64,000 nt of DNA, taken from Fasciolopsis buskii. Lineage: Eukaryota; Platyhelminthes; Trematoda; Plagiorchiida; Fasciolidae. A program made the position numbers and the translations under genes. The stretch is taken from the NCBI GenBank assembly GCA_008360955.1, contig LUCM01000822.1, positions 444,798 through 508,797 of the forward strand. Direction: 5' to 3'. A model generated the notes under the pieces. It was given only the letters and a program-made list of their open reading frames with translations. It was not told the DNA's origin and did no database searches. Positions 12,300 through 24,129 of the stretch are shown piece by piece. Position 1 is the stretch's first letter. The number at the start of each line of letters is the position of its first letter.

Positions 12300-15200
12300 G
12301 TAAAATTTACATCGAAAGTCCGCTGGATGTCTGCTTCAACCTTGCACCGCGAGGCAACTAGTAATCTTGATTGAACCAAACCCTCGCCAAGTGAACTGCT
12401 TTTAACCCAACGCAAATTCTTGAATTCAAACTGGTAATAATGCAAATTTAAATTTTACATTGATAATAATGATTCTGAAATGAAGAAACATCCATACAAT
12501 GGTCATTACTGTTGACATGGAAGTTTCCAAGAAAACCATCGTCAAGTCTGCGAAATTCAACATTATTCCAACTGTTGTCCGCAACACTGAAATGCGTTTG
12601 AGTATATCTGAAAAGTTTCAGAAGACATTTCATTTAGGTGCTTTTTCACAAAAGTGCCAGTAGTGTTATGAAGAATAAGGAACAATTGCTGAAGTTAATA
12701 GTTCAGAGAAAGAAGCGCGGAGGTTGAAAATCCCACGCCAACCACATGAACCGACCACGTTAGGTTGCACTTTAAAGTCATCTGCAGTTAGTGAGTCCAT
12801 CAGGCCACTAGATAAAGCAGCAAATGTTGTTCTTTACAGAACGTGAAAGTAGTTGCTTTCATATAATACATATTGCATTCGACCGATTCCATCTCCCAGA
12901 TCGCCCTCAGAAAGCACATTGCACGATTAGTTCGGGAGGATTGTTCAAATTTACTTGACAACTGCTTTTCAAGAAGTAAACAAGAATGATTTCGGTTTCC
13001 TTCCAAGATGATTTGTGCCTAGTAAAAGTGAAACAAATTCACAAGTAACTTGATAAACAGAACACAAGATTTTTGGACACAAACAGTTGGGTATGTTGAT
13101 TTATTATTAAATCAACTAATCAATGTTATTCCCAGATTGGGAGCCTATAGGCGGGCAAAATATACAGGCCAGTATGGGATCCTATATCTGACAAAATTTA
13201 GTGCTGGAATAGAATCACCGTGGCCAACGCAAGCAACGCAAAAATGATTGTAGTGTCATGTTGCGCGCGTCTTCTTCGCGATCGAACTCTCAGTGTTGCC
13301 GGTAAATTCCAGATTGCTAGTTCAGTGTTGGCAACAATGACCTCATAACAGACGGTTCAGCTTGAAGCTTGAGGTATAATTTTAGCATATATACATGCCC
13401 GTATGTGTCCCAAATTAACTGTGATGTACTTAAAAATACCGTTTGTTAACAGCCGGATGCTTCTACTGTAAACGGATTTCTATGTCACTCTTTTTCGGTT
13501 AATCTGTTCGTATACAAATTGACAGCAATTAAAATGTACTTGGTTTATGTAACAAAACCACAAAACAGAGTGAACACAAAAGCAAATATCTGAAGACGTC
13601 TGATAGGTTGACAAAATTTGTCACATAAATCAATCCTCGAATGTGAAATCCAAACTGATAATTAATGTAACATTTTCGCACTAGCCGTGATTGCATCTGA
13701 TATATGACAAACAGCTGCGCCCGAAATAGCAAACCGAACAAAATTCTCATCTAGTGAATTGAGTCTGCGATTACCATACACTATTAATTTTGATAGATAA
13801 CAGGGACTGCTGACATTTTGATACCGGCGAATCACAGGGACGTTTGTCCTCAACCGGAAGTCGCTTATCTGGTGTCTTTAAGGGTCACAGAAATCGGCAC
13901 TATGTCATGTGGCGTGAAGGTTCGATGGGTCGTTCAAAATCCTGGTTTGCATGCGATGGATTAGCACTGTTCATCATTCCTAAAATGGAGGGGACCATTT
14001 TGAAGTGGTCCCGAAATTTTCAATGGGAAGTTCATTGTTGGCACTTTGTGAGGAGTCAATTGATGACCAATAAAAGTCCGTTTCAATGAAATTAATGGCA
14101 GTCACCCTTACTGTTCACGTCCATTGCGCTTTTGTGTGAAAATGAAAAGGCGAAATAAAGATCCTGTTCATCAAATCGAAGGAGTGTGACTAGGTTGCTG
14201 GTGCTCCCGAATTGTGAAAAGTTTTTATTTCCGTCCCTCACGGCTTTCTTCTCCAGCAAAGTCAAAGTCAAAAAAAACGGCGAGTCAAAGAACATTAACA
14301 ACTTTAACTGGAATGGGCAGAAAGCCGTCACACTGGATGCAAGTGAGTGATAGTTTCTTCTTGCAATCACAATAACACTTAAGTGACCCCTTTGTTTGAA
14401 TTACACGACTGTTTCCCTGATCCGTTTGCATATAAGTCCAAACACAATTAAAATTCCCATTAATAGTAGACACCACGCAGTGTAGATATTGACCCAGACA
14501 TGAACGGATAAACGTAAACACGTTTATCAATCATAGGATATTTATGTGGACTGACCCGAAATCAAAAGACGATCAACGAAACTGTCGAAAAGAAAGTTGC
14601 ATTTTGAAGACGATTTCAATAAATACCTGTTTTGTGGTGGATGAAACTAGAAGGTATTCCGCGAATTTTTCAAAGGAATCAATTTGATGTCACCTTAAAA
14701 GAAGTGCTCAACATGTAGCGTAATTGTATTCAAGCCAGTGCAGCACTGACATCAATTCCAAGTTCATTTAACGTCATCATTCCGGAAGTTGAGAAAAACC
14801 TGCATACCTATGGACTGTTTATTTTGTTTGGCGATGGAGTCGAAAGCTTCAATGTCAAAACGAATTGGACCTGCTCCAAGTCAATCGATCACTGATATAG
14901 GGAAAATTACTTTTCTGCGCCATGTCCATCTAATCATTGAGAATAAGTTTCACTCTGCTGTCCCCGTTGGATTATGTTGAATTGTCGTTGAAGTTAACAA
15001 AAATGGAGTAACTGGTTCAATTTGCGAGGTTCCCCCCCCCCCAAGTGAGAAGAAAACATCAATTATTGATTAGGAGGTATATTTATTCAGGCTAAAATCG
15101 GAATGTGCACGATTCGGTCCTTTACTATTCATCTGAATTATGTACGGCTCAAATTGCTTTTGGCTAATCCTACTTTAATTAGATTCGTCAACATGTGTGT

Positions 15201-16540
15201 GATTCTGTCGGTCAACGATAAATCCAGACCGGATACTGATATACTTTCCATAGAGACAGCAAACAGCCCATACAACAATCTTGATTGCCTTCTGTTTAGT
15301 AAGATATCTAATCGACTTTTAGGATTTCTTCCTTCGAGGCAGCTCATCCATCTAGTCTGAGGGGAAACATTGCTGAATTTGAATCGGAGAGACTTAGAGA
15401 CAAACACAAGTCAAATCTGTCAATTGAAATGGCCATAAGCCTACATGCACAAACAACGGAAAATGGTTGTTCGGTTCCTTTCGTCGGCCCGTGATTCAGA
15501 AGTAGACCAGGCTTCTAGAAACGATCCGCAGTTAACAACAAGTCAGGCCTTATCCATTTAGGTCAACACTGGAATTCACTTAGGACACCTATCCGAATGG
15601 TATCAGCGAACCTAAGCTAAGTAGGAAACGGTGTCCCTGTCATTACATCAAGCTAATGCGCCGTTGGATTCTATTGAACTGCACACAACAAAACGGAAAT
15701 AATGCAGTATGAAACAGTTGCTGACTTAGAAACCAAACGTAACACTGCTCAGGCAATTTGCTTCAGTTCAGTGTCCGAGTTGATCATGTAAATAACGAAG
15801 GCCCATGCGGTTGAATTTTCAAAGAACAACTAGATATCACGACAACTGTCAGGGCAACCTATCTGATAAAACACTGAAGAATTCGGATTAAAATGGACAA
15901 AGACTGCGGTCTGAGTTGAGTTCTACACTCGTGGATTACCTTTATGCGATTTAGGTCAACCTGACTAGGCACTGATTAAGACTATTTGTATAAATTGACG
16001 GAATTCAGACATTAAAAATAGCCGGATAGGGATAAACACTGAAATCAACGAATTTGTCCGTTACTTTCATCTGAACAATTTTAGGGATTTGACTCGGAAT
16101 GAAATCCTCCTTTTTTCAATGCAGCTCAGGTTACCGAAGAACGGGAGTACCAGGGCGTGAGAATGTATGAAGCACTCAACCGAAGGACAAGTGCATGGAG
16201 TAAACAGTTCTTTCGCGAACGAAGGAACAAGAACAACAGTCTGTGCACCGTGCGCACCCCGGTCTCAGCATGTCTTGCCCAAAAATATTTACTGAATAAA
16301 TCTATTTGTAACCAGCTGCCAGTAGAAGCCTTTTGGTTTTTTCCGTTATAAGCTGCTAACGACGGTCGGTTACCGAAGGTAGATGAGTAGGGGGATCCGT
16401 GTGGAAAACCAAAGAAAAAGTCAACATGTTCGGTGGCTTTCAGTGATGCCAAATGAACGGATGAACAGCGGTGACTGAATTCATTTCAATTATGCCGAAA
16501 ATAGTCAGAACCATCTACAGCATTTTAAGGAGAGGCAAAA
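12300..16540. other. No recognised gene
   Basis: Frames at 13,844-14,089 (+), 14,092-14,530 (-), 15,103-15,407 (both strands) and 16,126-16,452 (-) carry no recognised motifs. The last abuts the 3' side of CR1-like fragment D and may include unrecognisable remains of its C-terminal part. Confidence 0.5.
15032..15042. repeat. Poly-C tract (11 bases)
   Basis: A run of eleven C residues in otherwise AT-rich sequence. No motif on either side explains it. Length is prone to sequencing error. Confidence 0.9.
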
Positions 16541-16549
16541 ACCATCTCG

Positions 16550-17330
16550 AATGCACTTCCAACCGACGACGTTGGAAAAACTGCGGGGTGCATCGACGTA
16601 CAGCAGGAAAATGAGGATGCATTGCACAAATCGAAAAAAACTGAGATCTTTGAACTAGGTGGTCAATTTTTCCTATCGAAGGGAGTCAAAGGAAAATGGT
16701 TTTAAAAACAGTCACGGAAGATGCAAAGGTATGCTTTGTATTTGGGGGAAGAGTTAAAACTGTCCGACTATTTAGGAAGTCGAAAGATTCGGTGTACTCA
16801 AGAAAAGCAACTCTGACGACGTGAAATCCTCCAGTAAGTTAAGAAGCACCCGAATAAATAACACCTTGCAGTACCAAGCGTAGGCAGTGAAGGATTAGGC
16901 GTAAGTTGCATAGGTTCATGGAACTGAGCGCCAATTAAAATACGGCTAAAATTCATATCAGTATACACGTTCAAACTACGGGAGAGGCAGTTAACTTATC
17001 AACAGTTACCCGAAGTTCTCTTGATAATCGTTCCTAACCTGACAGATTTCCAACAGCGAACGATTGCTGCCGCCCCAAGACACATATTTGGAAGGTTAGA
17101 TAATGGAGCTGCAATGTGATATGCAGATGCTTTGCGTGGAAAAAGGAAGAGTATATCAGGTCCAAAAGAATTACCTTTTTTGAAATTGGGTAAATTTTTC
17201 ACGACCGAAACGTCTATAAACGGGGCTGGCTCATTTGAACCAGTGAATAGAAGAGTGGACAGAACGTCCACATGATCAGCGAATTCATTCAGACAACAGT
17301 TGTGGATTTGGATTTTGCGCTGAGTATTTG
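16550..17330 (-). pseudogene. CR1-like reverse transcriptase relic (fragment D)
   Basis: On the minus strand an open frame at 17,271-16,999, extending upstream to about 17,330, reads LNEFADHVDVLSTLLF (the linker before RT), then FKKGNSFGPDILFLFP and YHIAAPLSNLPNMCLG and IVRCWKSVRLGTIIK. These match the K..GPDG, APLS.LFN.S and WK.A.VTPI.K blocks of CR1-like RTs. After frameshifts, VVRVAFLEYTESFDFL near 16,800 corresponds to VRCAFLDYSSAFDSVP of the copies A-C. Downstream, RKNxPPSSKISV and SMHPAVFPTS near 16,600 may be the LQGAVLSP region. It is much more diverged from A-C than they are from one another, so it is either an older insertion or another CR1 subfamily. Confidence 0.65.
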
Positions 17331-17429
17331 TTTCACAATCTTCAGCATTTCAATTCATTTTTTGTTTCCCGGTCGAGTGACCGCATCCGTGCCTTGAACC
17401 GCCCGGTCTAAATTTTGATGGAAGAAAAA

Positions 17430-18600
17430 CTACCCCCGAAACACTTGATTATTTAGCTTAACGAATTCCATGGGTACATCATATCCAGTTCTATATATAC
17501 ATATATATATATGTATAAATCTGATGGCATTATACACACGATAACCGCGATTGGGAGTTTTCCCAGGTGAATCAAGTAAGAGTTCCATTATGACGAATGC
17601 AACTCATGGAAAATTCCGACTTGTGTCGAGAAGCACACATCGAAGAATCCTCCCCTATCTAACCGACTTTTCATTCAAAACCCTGTGTGGTCGATGAAAG
17701 ATTGATTATGAAACGGTCTAACTGGAAGGGATTACCGAAATTAAAATATCCCTCACTTCGTTCTTCAGTTTAACTACTTGAACTTTATTGTTCTTGCCCA
17801 TTAAACTGGTTCACAACATTGAATAGAACGGGATCAATCGTCAGTCGCATGCTGACTTTCGTTTGTCTGATTTTTATCTGACAACCTTGTTATCACAAAG
17901 CATTTTTATGTTTACTTCCATGTATGAAATAAACAAAAATGCTTAAGAAATGATTTGGTTCATACGTTTCGCATAACATTTTCTTAGCAAGTTGTGATAT
18001 CAACTGTGTTGTCCATTCCTCCGCCGGAAGTTCTTCGTGGGAATTTCTAGTAACTGTTTCAGTTCCACACGATGACCCCAGTTGAGTTAAGGAAACAATG
18101 CGTTTATTGTTTGAACCATCAAATAATCACAGGACGAAACTCCGACGAGGTCTGCAAATATATTCTTGAACTTAACTGATACCTCACAAAATGTATCTCT
18201 TGATGCGGCATCCACTTTGCACGTGTAAAATACGACATCTTGTATACTTTGGCTAAACACGAATGATGTATTAAGGACTACATCAGTAATGGCATACTAT
18301 TCCGACGTTTCATTTCATTTGCGATCATTAAACTTCGATTGGGCGGAAATGTTTCCTGTCCAGAAAAACTAGTATTTTGAAATTCACCGTAATGACAAAA
18401 GCATTTGTACCTGTGGTCCACTGGAAGTTTCCAATCTGCTGTTGACTGCTCTCAATTTTAGTCCAAAGACATGATTCGATTCCAGGAAGACTATGCGAAA
18501 GCGATGATAACGTCAATCACTTAATACTCCGTTTTGTCGTTTCTAATTTGCCCGCAAATTTGCAAACTGTTGAAGTCTGAATATAATTCTACTCGTGACT
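17430..18600. other. No recognised gene
   Basis: No frames of interest and no retroelement motifs. Sequence is AT-rich, with the AT microsatellite at 17.49 kb at its start. Confidence 0.55.
17490..17520. repeat. AT microsatellite
   Basis: An alternating TA/CA/TG-interrupted tract (tatatatacatatatatatatatgtata). It lies just upstream of CR1-like fragment D in that element's own orientation; no functional role is implied. Confidence 0.8.
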
Positions 18601-18630
18601 CGTTCTTCTTCGATCCGGATAAACACTTAC

Positions 18631-18721
18631 GAAATACTCTCGTGCAAGTTTCGAATAGCATTGTTTGCATACATAATTAAGACCTGGAAACAAATAGCTT
18701 ACTGGATATTCCCTCGTCTTC
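18631..18721 (-). CDS. Candidate internal exon with a CxxC pair, unknown product
   Basis: On the minus strand the acceptor gattttttctgttcacctag is followed by 91 open bases and a consensus donor TTC|gtaagt. Translation (one base carried over from the previous exon) includes KTREYPVSYLFPGLNYVCKQ and CYSKLAREYF. The CKQC pair could be half of a zinc-binding site, which is an inference only. The same frame is open upstream as far as 18,831 with further cysteines (YECSCLQQ), so the exon could be longer if the acceptor is not used. Product not recognised. Confidence 0.3.
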
Positions 18722-18929
18722 CTAGGTGAACAGAAAAAATCAGGCAGCATTGTGTTATTTTCTTGTTGTAAGCATGAGCATTCATATTTTATAACTTTTT
18801 GGTGCAAATGCATCATTTGGATTACAAACACAGACTCTCAAACTCACACGTAAAGGATTCAGCTGAATTCAAATTGTTACGATAGGTTGAGCATTACCGT
18901 AAAATAAGATTCGCTTTACTTTCAAACAG

Positions 18930-19105
18930 GTTACCAGTCCTTATTGCCTTTTTCGAATCTGGGCAGGGAATCCCTCTATGCAATGCGCTTCCTACATAAA
19001 GATGCCAGCACTCGATTGCCTTCAAGTTCATTTCTTCGTTACCCTCCACCCCTTTCAACAAATCGCGATCGTACGATTCGTAACGGTAAAATTACTGTTA
19101 TAGAT
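18930..19105 (+). CDS. Candidate internal exon, unknown product
   Basis: The segment is bounded by acceptor ttcgctttactttcaaacag and consensus donor GAT|gtaagt. It starts two bases into a codon and ends on a codon boundary. The 58 open codons include PFSNLGRESLYAMRFLHKDA, LPSSSFLRYPPPLSTNRDRT and RNGKITVID. Serine, proline and basic residues suggest a linker or cytoplasmic segment, but no domain is recognised. A possible partner in the right phase (phase 0) is the open segment at 20,252-20,404. Another exon candidate on the opposite strand lies only about 200 bases away (18,631-18,721). Confidence 0.3.
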
Positions 19106-20251
19106 GTAAGTGTACACTGCCTTGCGCTTTGTGGCTGCCAACAGACCGACTAATACTTTCGCTAATGACCACTTTCTGCGAACAAACAACTAGTCCTAAC
19201 GATTTGGTGTTCAGTGCTTGCAGTAACTATCCAAAGTAGAATTGCAACTTTTGCCACCGTGAGACTTTGGGATAGGGCCAACCGAAAAAGAGACGTACGA
19301 CGCGATTGTTGATTGTAATACAATTTTATTTGAAATGATAATCAGCTGAGGACCTTGGTGAAACATTTTAAAGCAAACTTTGATCACTGAGGGTGATAAA
19401 TTTGGTTTTGGGTATACAGTTTGCCGTCCAAAAAAGTAACAGACAAAATATGTTTATGTATCAAACTATTTTTTTGCTATAAATTTACACCAGTGTGAAT
19501 CGTGAAAACTATGAGATATGAAAGGTTTGTTTATGATTGCATGCTGAGAACATGTGATTATTCACGTGACTTTATTTTTATTCATGCTCTGATTATGCAG
19601 GACTTCGGAACATGGAATACCCTCGAGAAATTTCGTCTGTAGAGTGAAAACAAAACAGTGTCGAGGAAAGGAACAAAATAGTCATCACTCTCTGATCAAC
19701 CATATTCATTGGACCGACCGGGAAACAATTCTCTGCAAAATTCAAACTAAACAAAAGGAAAATATCGGGCCCGTTGATTAAGTACATTGCCTGGGCGATA
19801 GTAATGGGTGTCCTGGTAAACATTAACGACAACTAGTGTCGTACCGTACAGTCAGGGGGAAACAGCCATAGCGTTTGCAAGTAATCGGTTGGTTGCCTAG
19901 GGTAGCCCGTTTGGGGTTTTAACTTCCGGAACCACCGGGAGGTACAAATATTAACAGTCAACAAGGAGAACAGAAAATAAGAAGGTTGTTGTTGCATCAA
20001 TGACTACGGTGATCCCATTACGATAAACAAGCTTGCTTTTTCAATGAAAATGAATGGTGTTGTTAAAATAAGTATTGTCGTAGCAGATATGAGAGAAGAC
20101 AGAATCGCCGAATATAAGTAACAAGAAGTACACGAGAAAATACGGTACAGCAATATTTGGGAGAATAAAAACACGGTTCAGTCTTTCGAATTATCGCATT
20201 TTTTCTTTTTTTTTCGAATCAATGCAACATACTGATGCCACCGTTTCATAG

Positions 20252-20446
20252 CACAGTGTTAGTAGCATCATTAGTTCAAGACTAATGCCAAAGCAACTTT
20301 CGAGTTTGGCTTCTTCTATTATCACAGTTGAACCTAGAGTAGTAATAGTACTACTGGACATAGAGACCACTGACTACTCAGTTGTGTCGTCACCTCGGCT
20401 GGTAAAGAGACGTATGCGACCAGCTCGCCAATCTCAGTGCTCATAA
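20252..20446 (+). CDS. Open segment with DIETT motif, unknown product
   Basis: Open from CAC at 20,252, just after an AG acceptor-like site (gccaccgtttcatag), to TAA at 20,444. An internal ATG is at 20,285, and a possible donor CTG|gtaaag follows 20,404. It includes VEPRVVIVLLDIETTDYSVV. A DxETT motif after a hydrophobic strand is how exonuclease motif I (DEDD family, such as TREX or RNase T folds) begins. The later exonuclease motifs are not seen, so the resemblance may be accidental. The second half is basic (KRRMRPARQ). Confidence 0.2.
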   Translation, partial: HSVSSIISSRLMPKQLSSLASSIITVEPRVVIVLLDIETTDYSVVSSPRLVKRRMRPARQSQCS

Positions 20447-20686
20447 AATTATTTTATATAAAAGACGTTTTTGTTTGTTTGATCCTCTGCATGATAGTTA
20501 AATGCAAAATCTGCTTCAAGTAGCTGATGCCCTGAAGGAGACTGCGATTAGTGAAAATGTATCCTGCAATGGATAACTCCTTGTACATTTATTTTAAACC
20601 TCTCAACAAACTGACTAGTTGTTCGTTCAATTCATTCAGCTTACGAATAGTAAAACGGAACCAAAGTACATTTTCATCCTTGTTAG

Positions 20687-20762
20687 GTATTGTCAGCCGT
20701 GCCACACTGGTAACAGAGGAATCTTAGATCGCGAAGTGGAAGAATTCTTAGACGTTTTATGA
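20687..20762 (+). CDS. Candidate terminal exon, unknown product
   Basis: After the acceptor cattttcatccttgttag one base completes a codon, then 24 codons run to TGA at 20,760. The peptide is YCQPCHTGNRGILDREVEEF followed by LDVL. An AATAAA lies downstream at about 20,930. The acidic helix-like end and the CxxC at the start look protein-like, but the segment is short. Its phase does not fit the donor after 20,404, so an unseen exon would be needed between them. Confidence 0.2.
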
Positions 20763-21587
20763 GTTATTTCTGGTGAGTGATTTCTTCGGTTAAGTTTTTA
20801 AATGCTTTCGTAATTTCCTGCTGCTTTCTTCCAATGCTGATTCTGCATGGCACGATTTTGCGCCAAGGATATCTGGCCTAATAACTCCGGTGTTTCTTTT
20901 GAGCTAATTTAGTCTCTTCCGTGATCAAAATAAAGAAAAAATGAGTCCATACAGAGGGCACTGAAATACAGGCTAATTTCGTTAACAAAAGGTGGTTTAT
21001 CTGCGCCGCATAATTCAACATTGGTATCATCTTATTACGCTCATGACTATTCGGAGTATACGTTCGAAGAAGTGTGAAAAGTACTTGGTGTTCAAATCGC
21101 TTTTAAATGATTAAAAAATGAGTCAGATTTCCGGGCAATGGATTCACCGGAAATGGTAGTTCGTGCTTAACGGAAACTTATGGAAGTGATAAGTAACTTG
21201 GAATTACTTTTTCTGACAATTTGCAATCTCAGTTAAACTTAAATTAGGTCGAAGTCGTACTACAGCAAGCCGTTTCCATCCTTTCTGCGGTTAGCCAGCT
21301 GATAATTATAGATAAATCAATCAAGAGCATTTAATGACTTAATCTGTTTTGGGTTTGCCAGTGGTTTGTAATTCGGGTATATTTTGAGCATGCAATGGAA
21401 TGCGGATACAGGATGCCACACTTTAAATAAAGTCCCTAAAATGAAGACATTTAGTGATCTGCTCTGTATGTGTCTGTTAAGGATTGATAAAAATGATGGA
21501 CTGCTTAAGTTCACCGTACAGTACAACTGAATCTAATCACAGAGAACTGGCCAATGGAAAATTATTATTTAACGCGACTGTGCAAAA

Positions 21588-21971
21588 TCAGTTTGGTTCA
21601 CGCATACTTGGTTCCATGCACCAACACCTAACGGCAACAAAAGAGACTTCCACTGAAACGTGTGAATGGTTATCACTGGACACGAATGAATACAAATAGC
21701 TTTGTTGTATCAAGTTGATTCTTATTTGGCCTCCCGATAAAAGTGAGCTAAGCCTCCCCCAATTCCGAAGAACTGTACGCCTCACATCCATCTCATAAGC
21801 AAATGCAACATTTTCTTTCCCAAAAACCAACTTCACCTTCAAGTACTCACACCATTCATTCTTACGGTATACAACTGGTTCCAAATTTTGTGTGACTGTT
21901 CCAAGAAGAAATATGAATCGCCAAAACCAGGTTTGCTTATGGATGTGGGCAAGTTGAAAGTGAAATAACAA
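21588..21971 (-). CDS. Unassigned 127-codon open frame
   Basis: The longest minus-strand open frame outside the recognised retroelements. Blocks: FHFQLAHIHKQTWFWRFIFL (hydrophobic start), NEWCEYLKVKLVFGKENVAF and EMDVRRTVLRNWGRLSSLLS. A good acceptor (catatttcttcttggaacag, on this strand near 21,897) falls inside it, with possible donors TACC|gtaaga and TGGT|gtgagt shortly after, so only part may be an exon. No RT, gag, integrase or other retroelement block is visible. Product not recognised. Confidence 0.22.
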   Translation of the reverse strand: MLFHFQLAHIHKQTWFWRFIFLLGTVTQNLEPVVYRKNEWCEYLKVKLVFGKENVAFAYEMDVRRTVLRNWGRLSSLLSGGQIRINLIQQSYLYSFVSSDNHSHVSVEVSFVAVRCWCMEPSMREPN

Positions 21972-23072
21972 GGTTTTCCAATAAACTACTCCACCTGAGA
22001 TAATGCGAACAGGACTATGAATCTGTTCCCACTGAGGAGGTTACTCGGTAACTTGAAGTCCAGTCTACATCGTATGTAGTGTTGTTGTTCTTTTCTAAAA
22101 TTGTGAGCAAGCAAATGTAACTAGGGCATGATAGCTCTGTGTCATTCGCTGTTTGTTATTTTATTTTCTGATGCGGCTATGCATTTTTCATAAACCGATT
22201 CGTGTGTAAAGTTTTTCTAACGAACAAAGATGTCGATCAAAGTTGCACACAGAACATAATCAACGGCCTCCAAGTCCCCATTGACCGTAGAAGCAGCATC
22301 TGTAAACCTATGCAATTAAAGAATAGCGGAAGTACAAAGTTCCCGAGGCGCGTTTGAAACTAAGCAATGGACCAAATTGCTCGAAGTGTTCATTCGTTCA
22401 GTAAGTATTGGCCATACAGTAATATACACTAAAATGAAAGATATAACTTCCTACTGTTTTAAAGTAAAAGTGAATCATAATGCTCTAGATAAAATCAAAA
22501 TAATTAACTCGAGGGAATTTGTCATAGTATTCGTGAACGCGCAAATAAAAACGGATCAAAATCAGCAGTGTTTTGAGGCCCGTCCTCAGCGAGGGGATAT
22601 AAACTGATCTGGACACCGCATCAGCGAATAGTGCTTTACTTTATTTCTCATTCACAAGTTGACGTGAGAAGCAGCCAACTGATTTATGTAATTCGGCTAC
22701 ACACTTTGTAAGTTGCCTCTGTCTTTTGTGCACAACTAGCGGGAACATTTTAAGTAACAGGTCATACGGTGGTACCGAGATCAAATTTTTAAAGGACACA
22801 TGGATGAAATATTCAACTTAGGTATGCCTTTCATATCATTCGCACGTTCGGTGGAGAATTTATTTTCCTTATCGAATTTATATGCTTTCTTTTCTACGGA
22901 TAGCGCGGACAACAAGTAGATGTTGCCAAGTCTCTAGAGTCGTCCAAATACCAGTAAATGTTTTACAGGCATAATGAACCAGCTGGTGCTTTTTCCAAAT
23001 GTCTGTTTTGAGGCACAAACATGTTTCTAGGAAAAAATCACAATTAATTATTTATATTTTGATTGCTGTTAG

Positions 23073-23239
23073 GACATTCCACTGTTTCTGAAAATAATCC
23101 TTATTTTGTGCATGCATTGCTTTTTGAATCGAATTTGGATTTCAGTGATCCTTTGCTAGCAAAAATCCAGTCTACACAGTTCAGTGATTTTAGCTGTGAT
23201 TATTTTCATGAAAGTGTTGGGTTGATTGCGTTGTTTCAG
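23073..23239 (+). CDS. Candidate internal exon, unknown product
   Basis: Acceptor tatattttgattgctgttag and donor CAG|gtacaa bound 167 bases open in one frame. The peptide includes STVSENNPYFVHALLFESNL, DPLLAKIQSTQFSDF and HESVGLIALFQ. The composition is AT-rich like the surroundings, so the open frame may well be accidental. No partner exon in matching phase was identified. Confidence 0.2.
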
Positions 23240-24129
23240 GTACAAAAACTGGAGAAGAGGAAAGAATCAAAATTTCATAATTTTCCTCAAGTGCATTCAA
23301 TTTTTTTGTTTCTGGTTACTTCCTTATCTTTGATCAAATCAGAATCTGTCAAATGCTTGAGAAAAACCACCGTGAGATGAACTAAGGAAAGAGTAGAAAA
23401 AAGAAAAGTGAATTCCCCGGGGAATTTAAAAATGCTCAAATGTGTTCTTTCAACTCCCAACCAATCACCAGTCTGGTTTTAAAACCGTCACGTTAATTAA
23501 TTCAGGAAATGCTGAAGGCTTTAAGTCTGCCGTCGGTTATATCGTTGTTTAATGTTCAGCCATCCAATCGAGTTCGCATTTGAGCCAGTTCAGAGTTCAA
23601 AGATCCCTAACTGCTCCTAGTCAGTCGCTCTAGTTTCTACAGCCGGGCAGTCGTTTGGTGTCTTCCAAGAAACTTATGTGTTCCAAACCATATGTGCATA
23701 TTCAGCAATAAAAACGGTACACCGGAAGCCAATTTGCTGTTCCGGCTGACCATACTAAAAGTAATGGTCGTCTTTTCTGAAAACAGGTTGTTTCTGGGAA
23801 ACGGAAACGTCTGTCATATAAATCGCGATTTGATCATCTGCAGCCTTATTTCTCCCTTGTACTCTGAAGTAGTATTTATCAGACGACCACCGGTCACGAG
23901 TTGTGAGTATCATCAGCTAGTTGTTGACCATTTCAATTCATACTTGTGGTCTCAAATCGATTTTCTTCTCAAATTTATGGTCACCTCAACATGATTTTGC
24001 ACGATAAGGGCTGACTAAAGTTCCTGCCGGAGATTTCAAGACGGTTTTCTTCCCCACAAAATTCCCGCGATCCAAATGAACACTGACAGCAGATTGGACA
24101 AAACCTGTACTTGGCGACAACTGCCACGC

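Noticed and set aside
17490..17520. TATA-box promoter in the AT microsatellite
   Set aside because: A simple repeat with no coding start or exon downstream.
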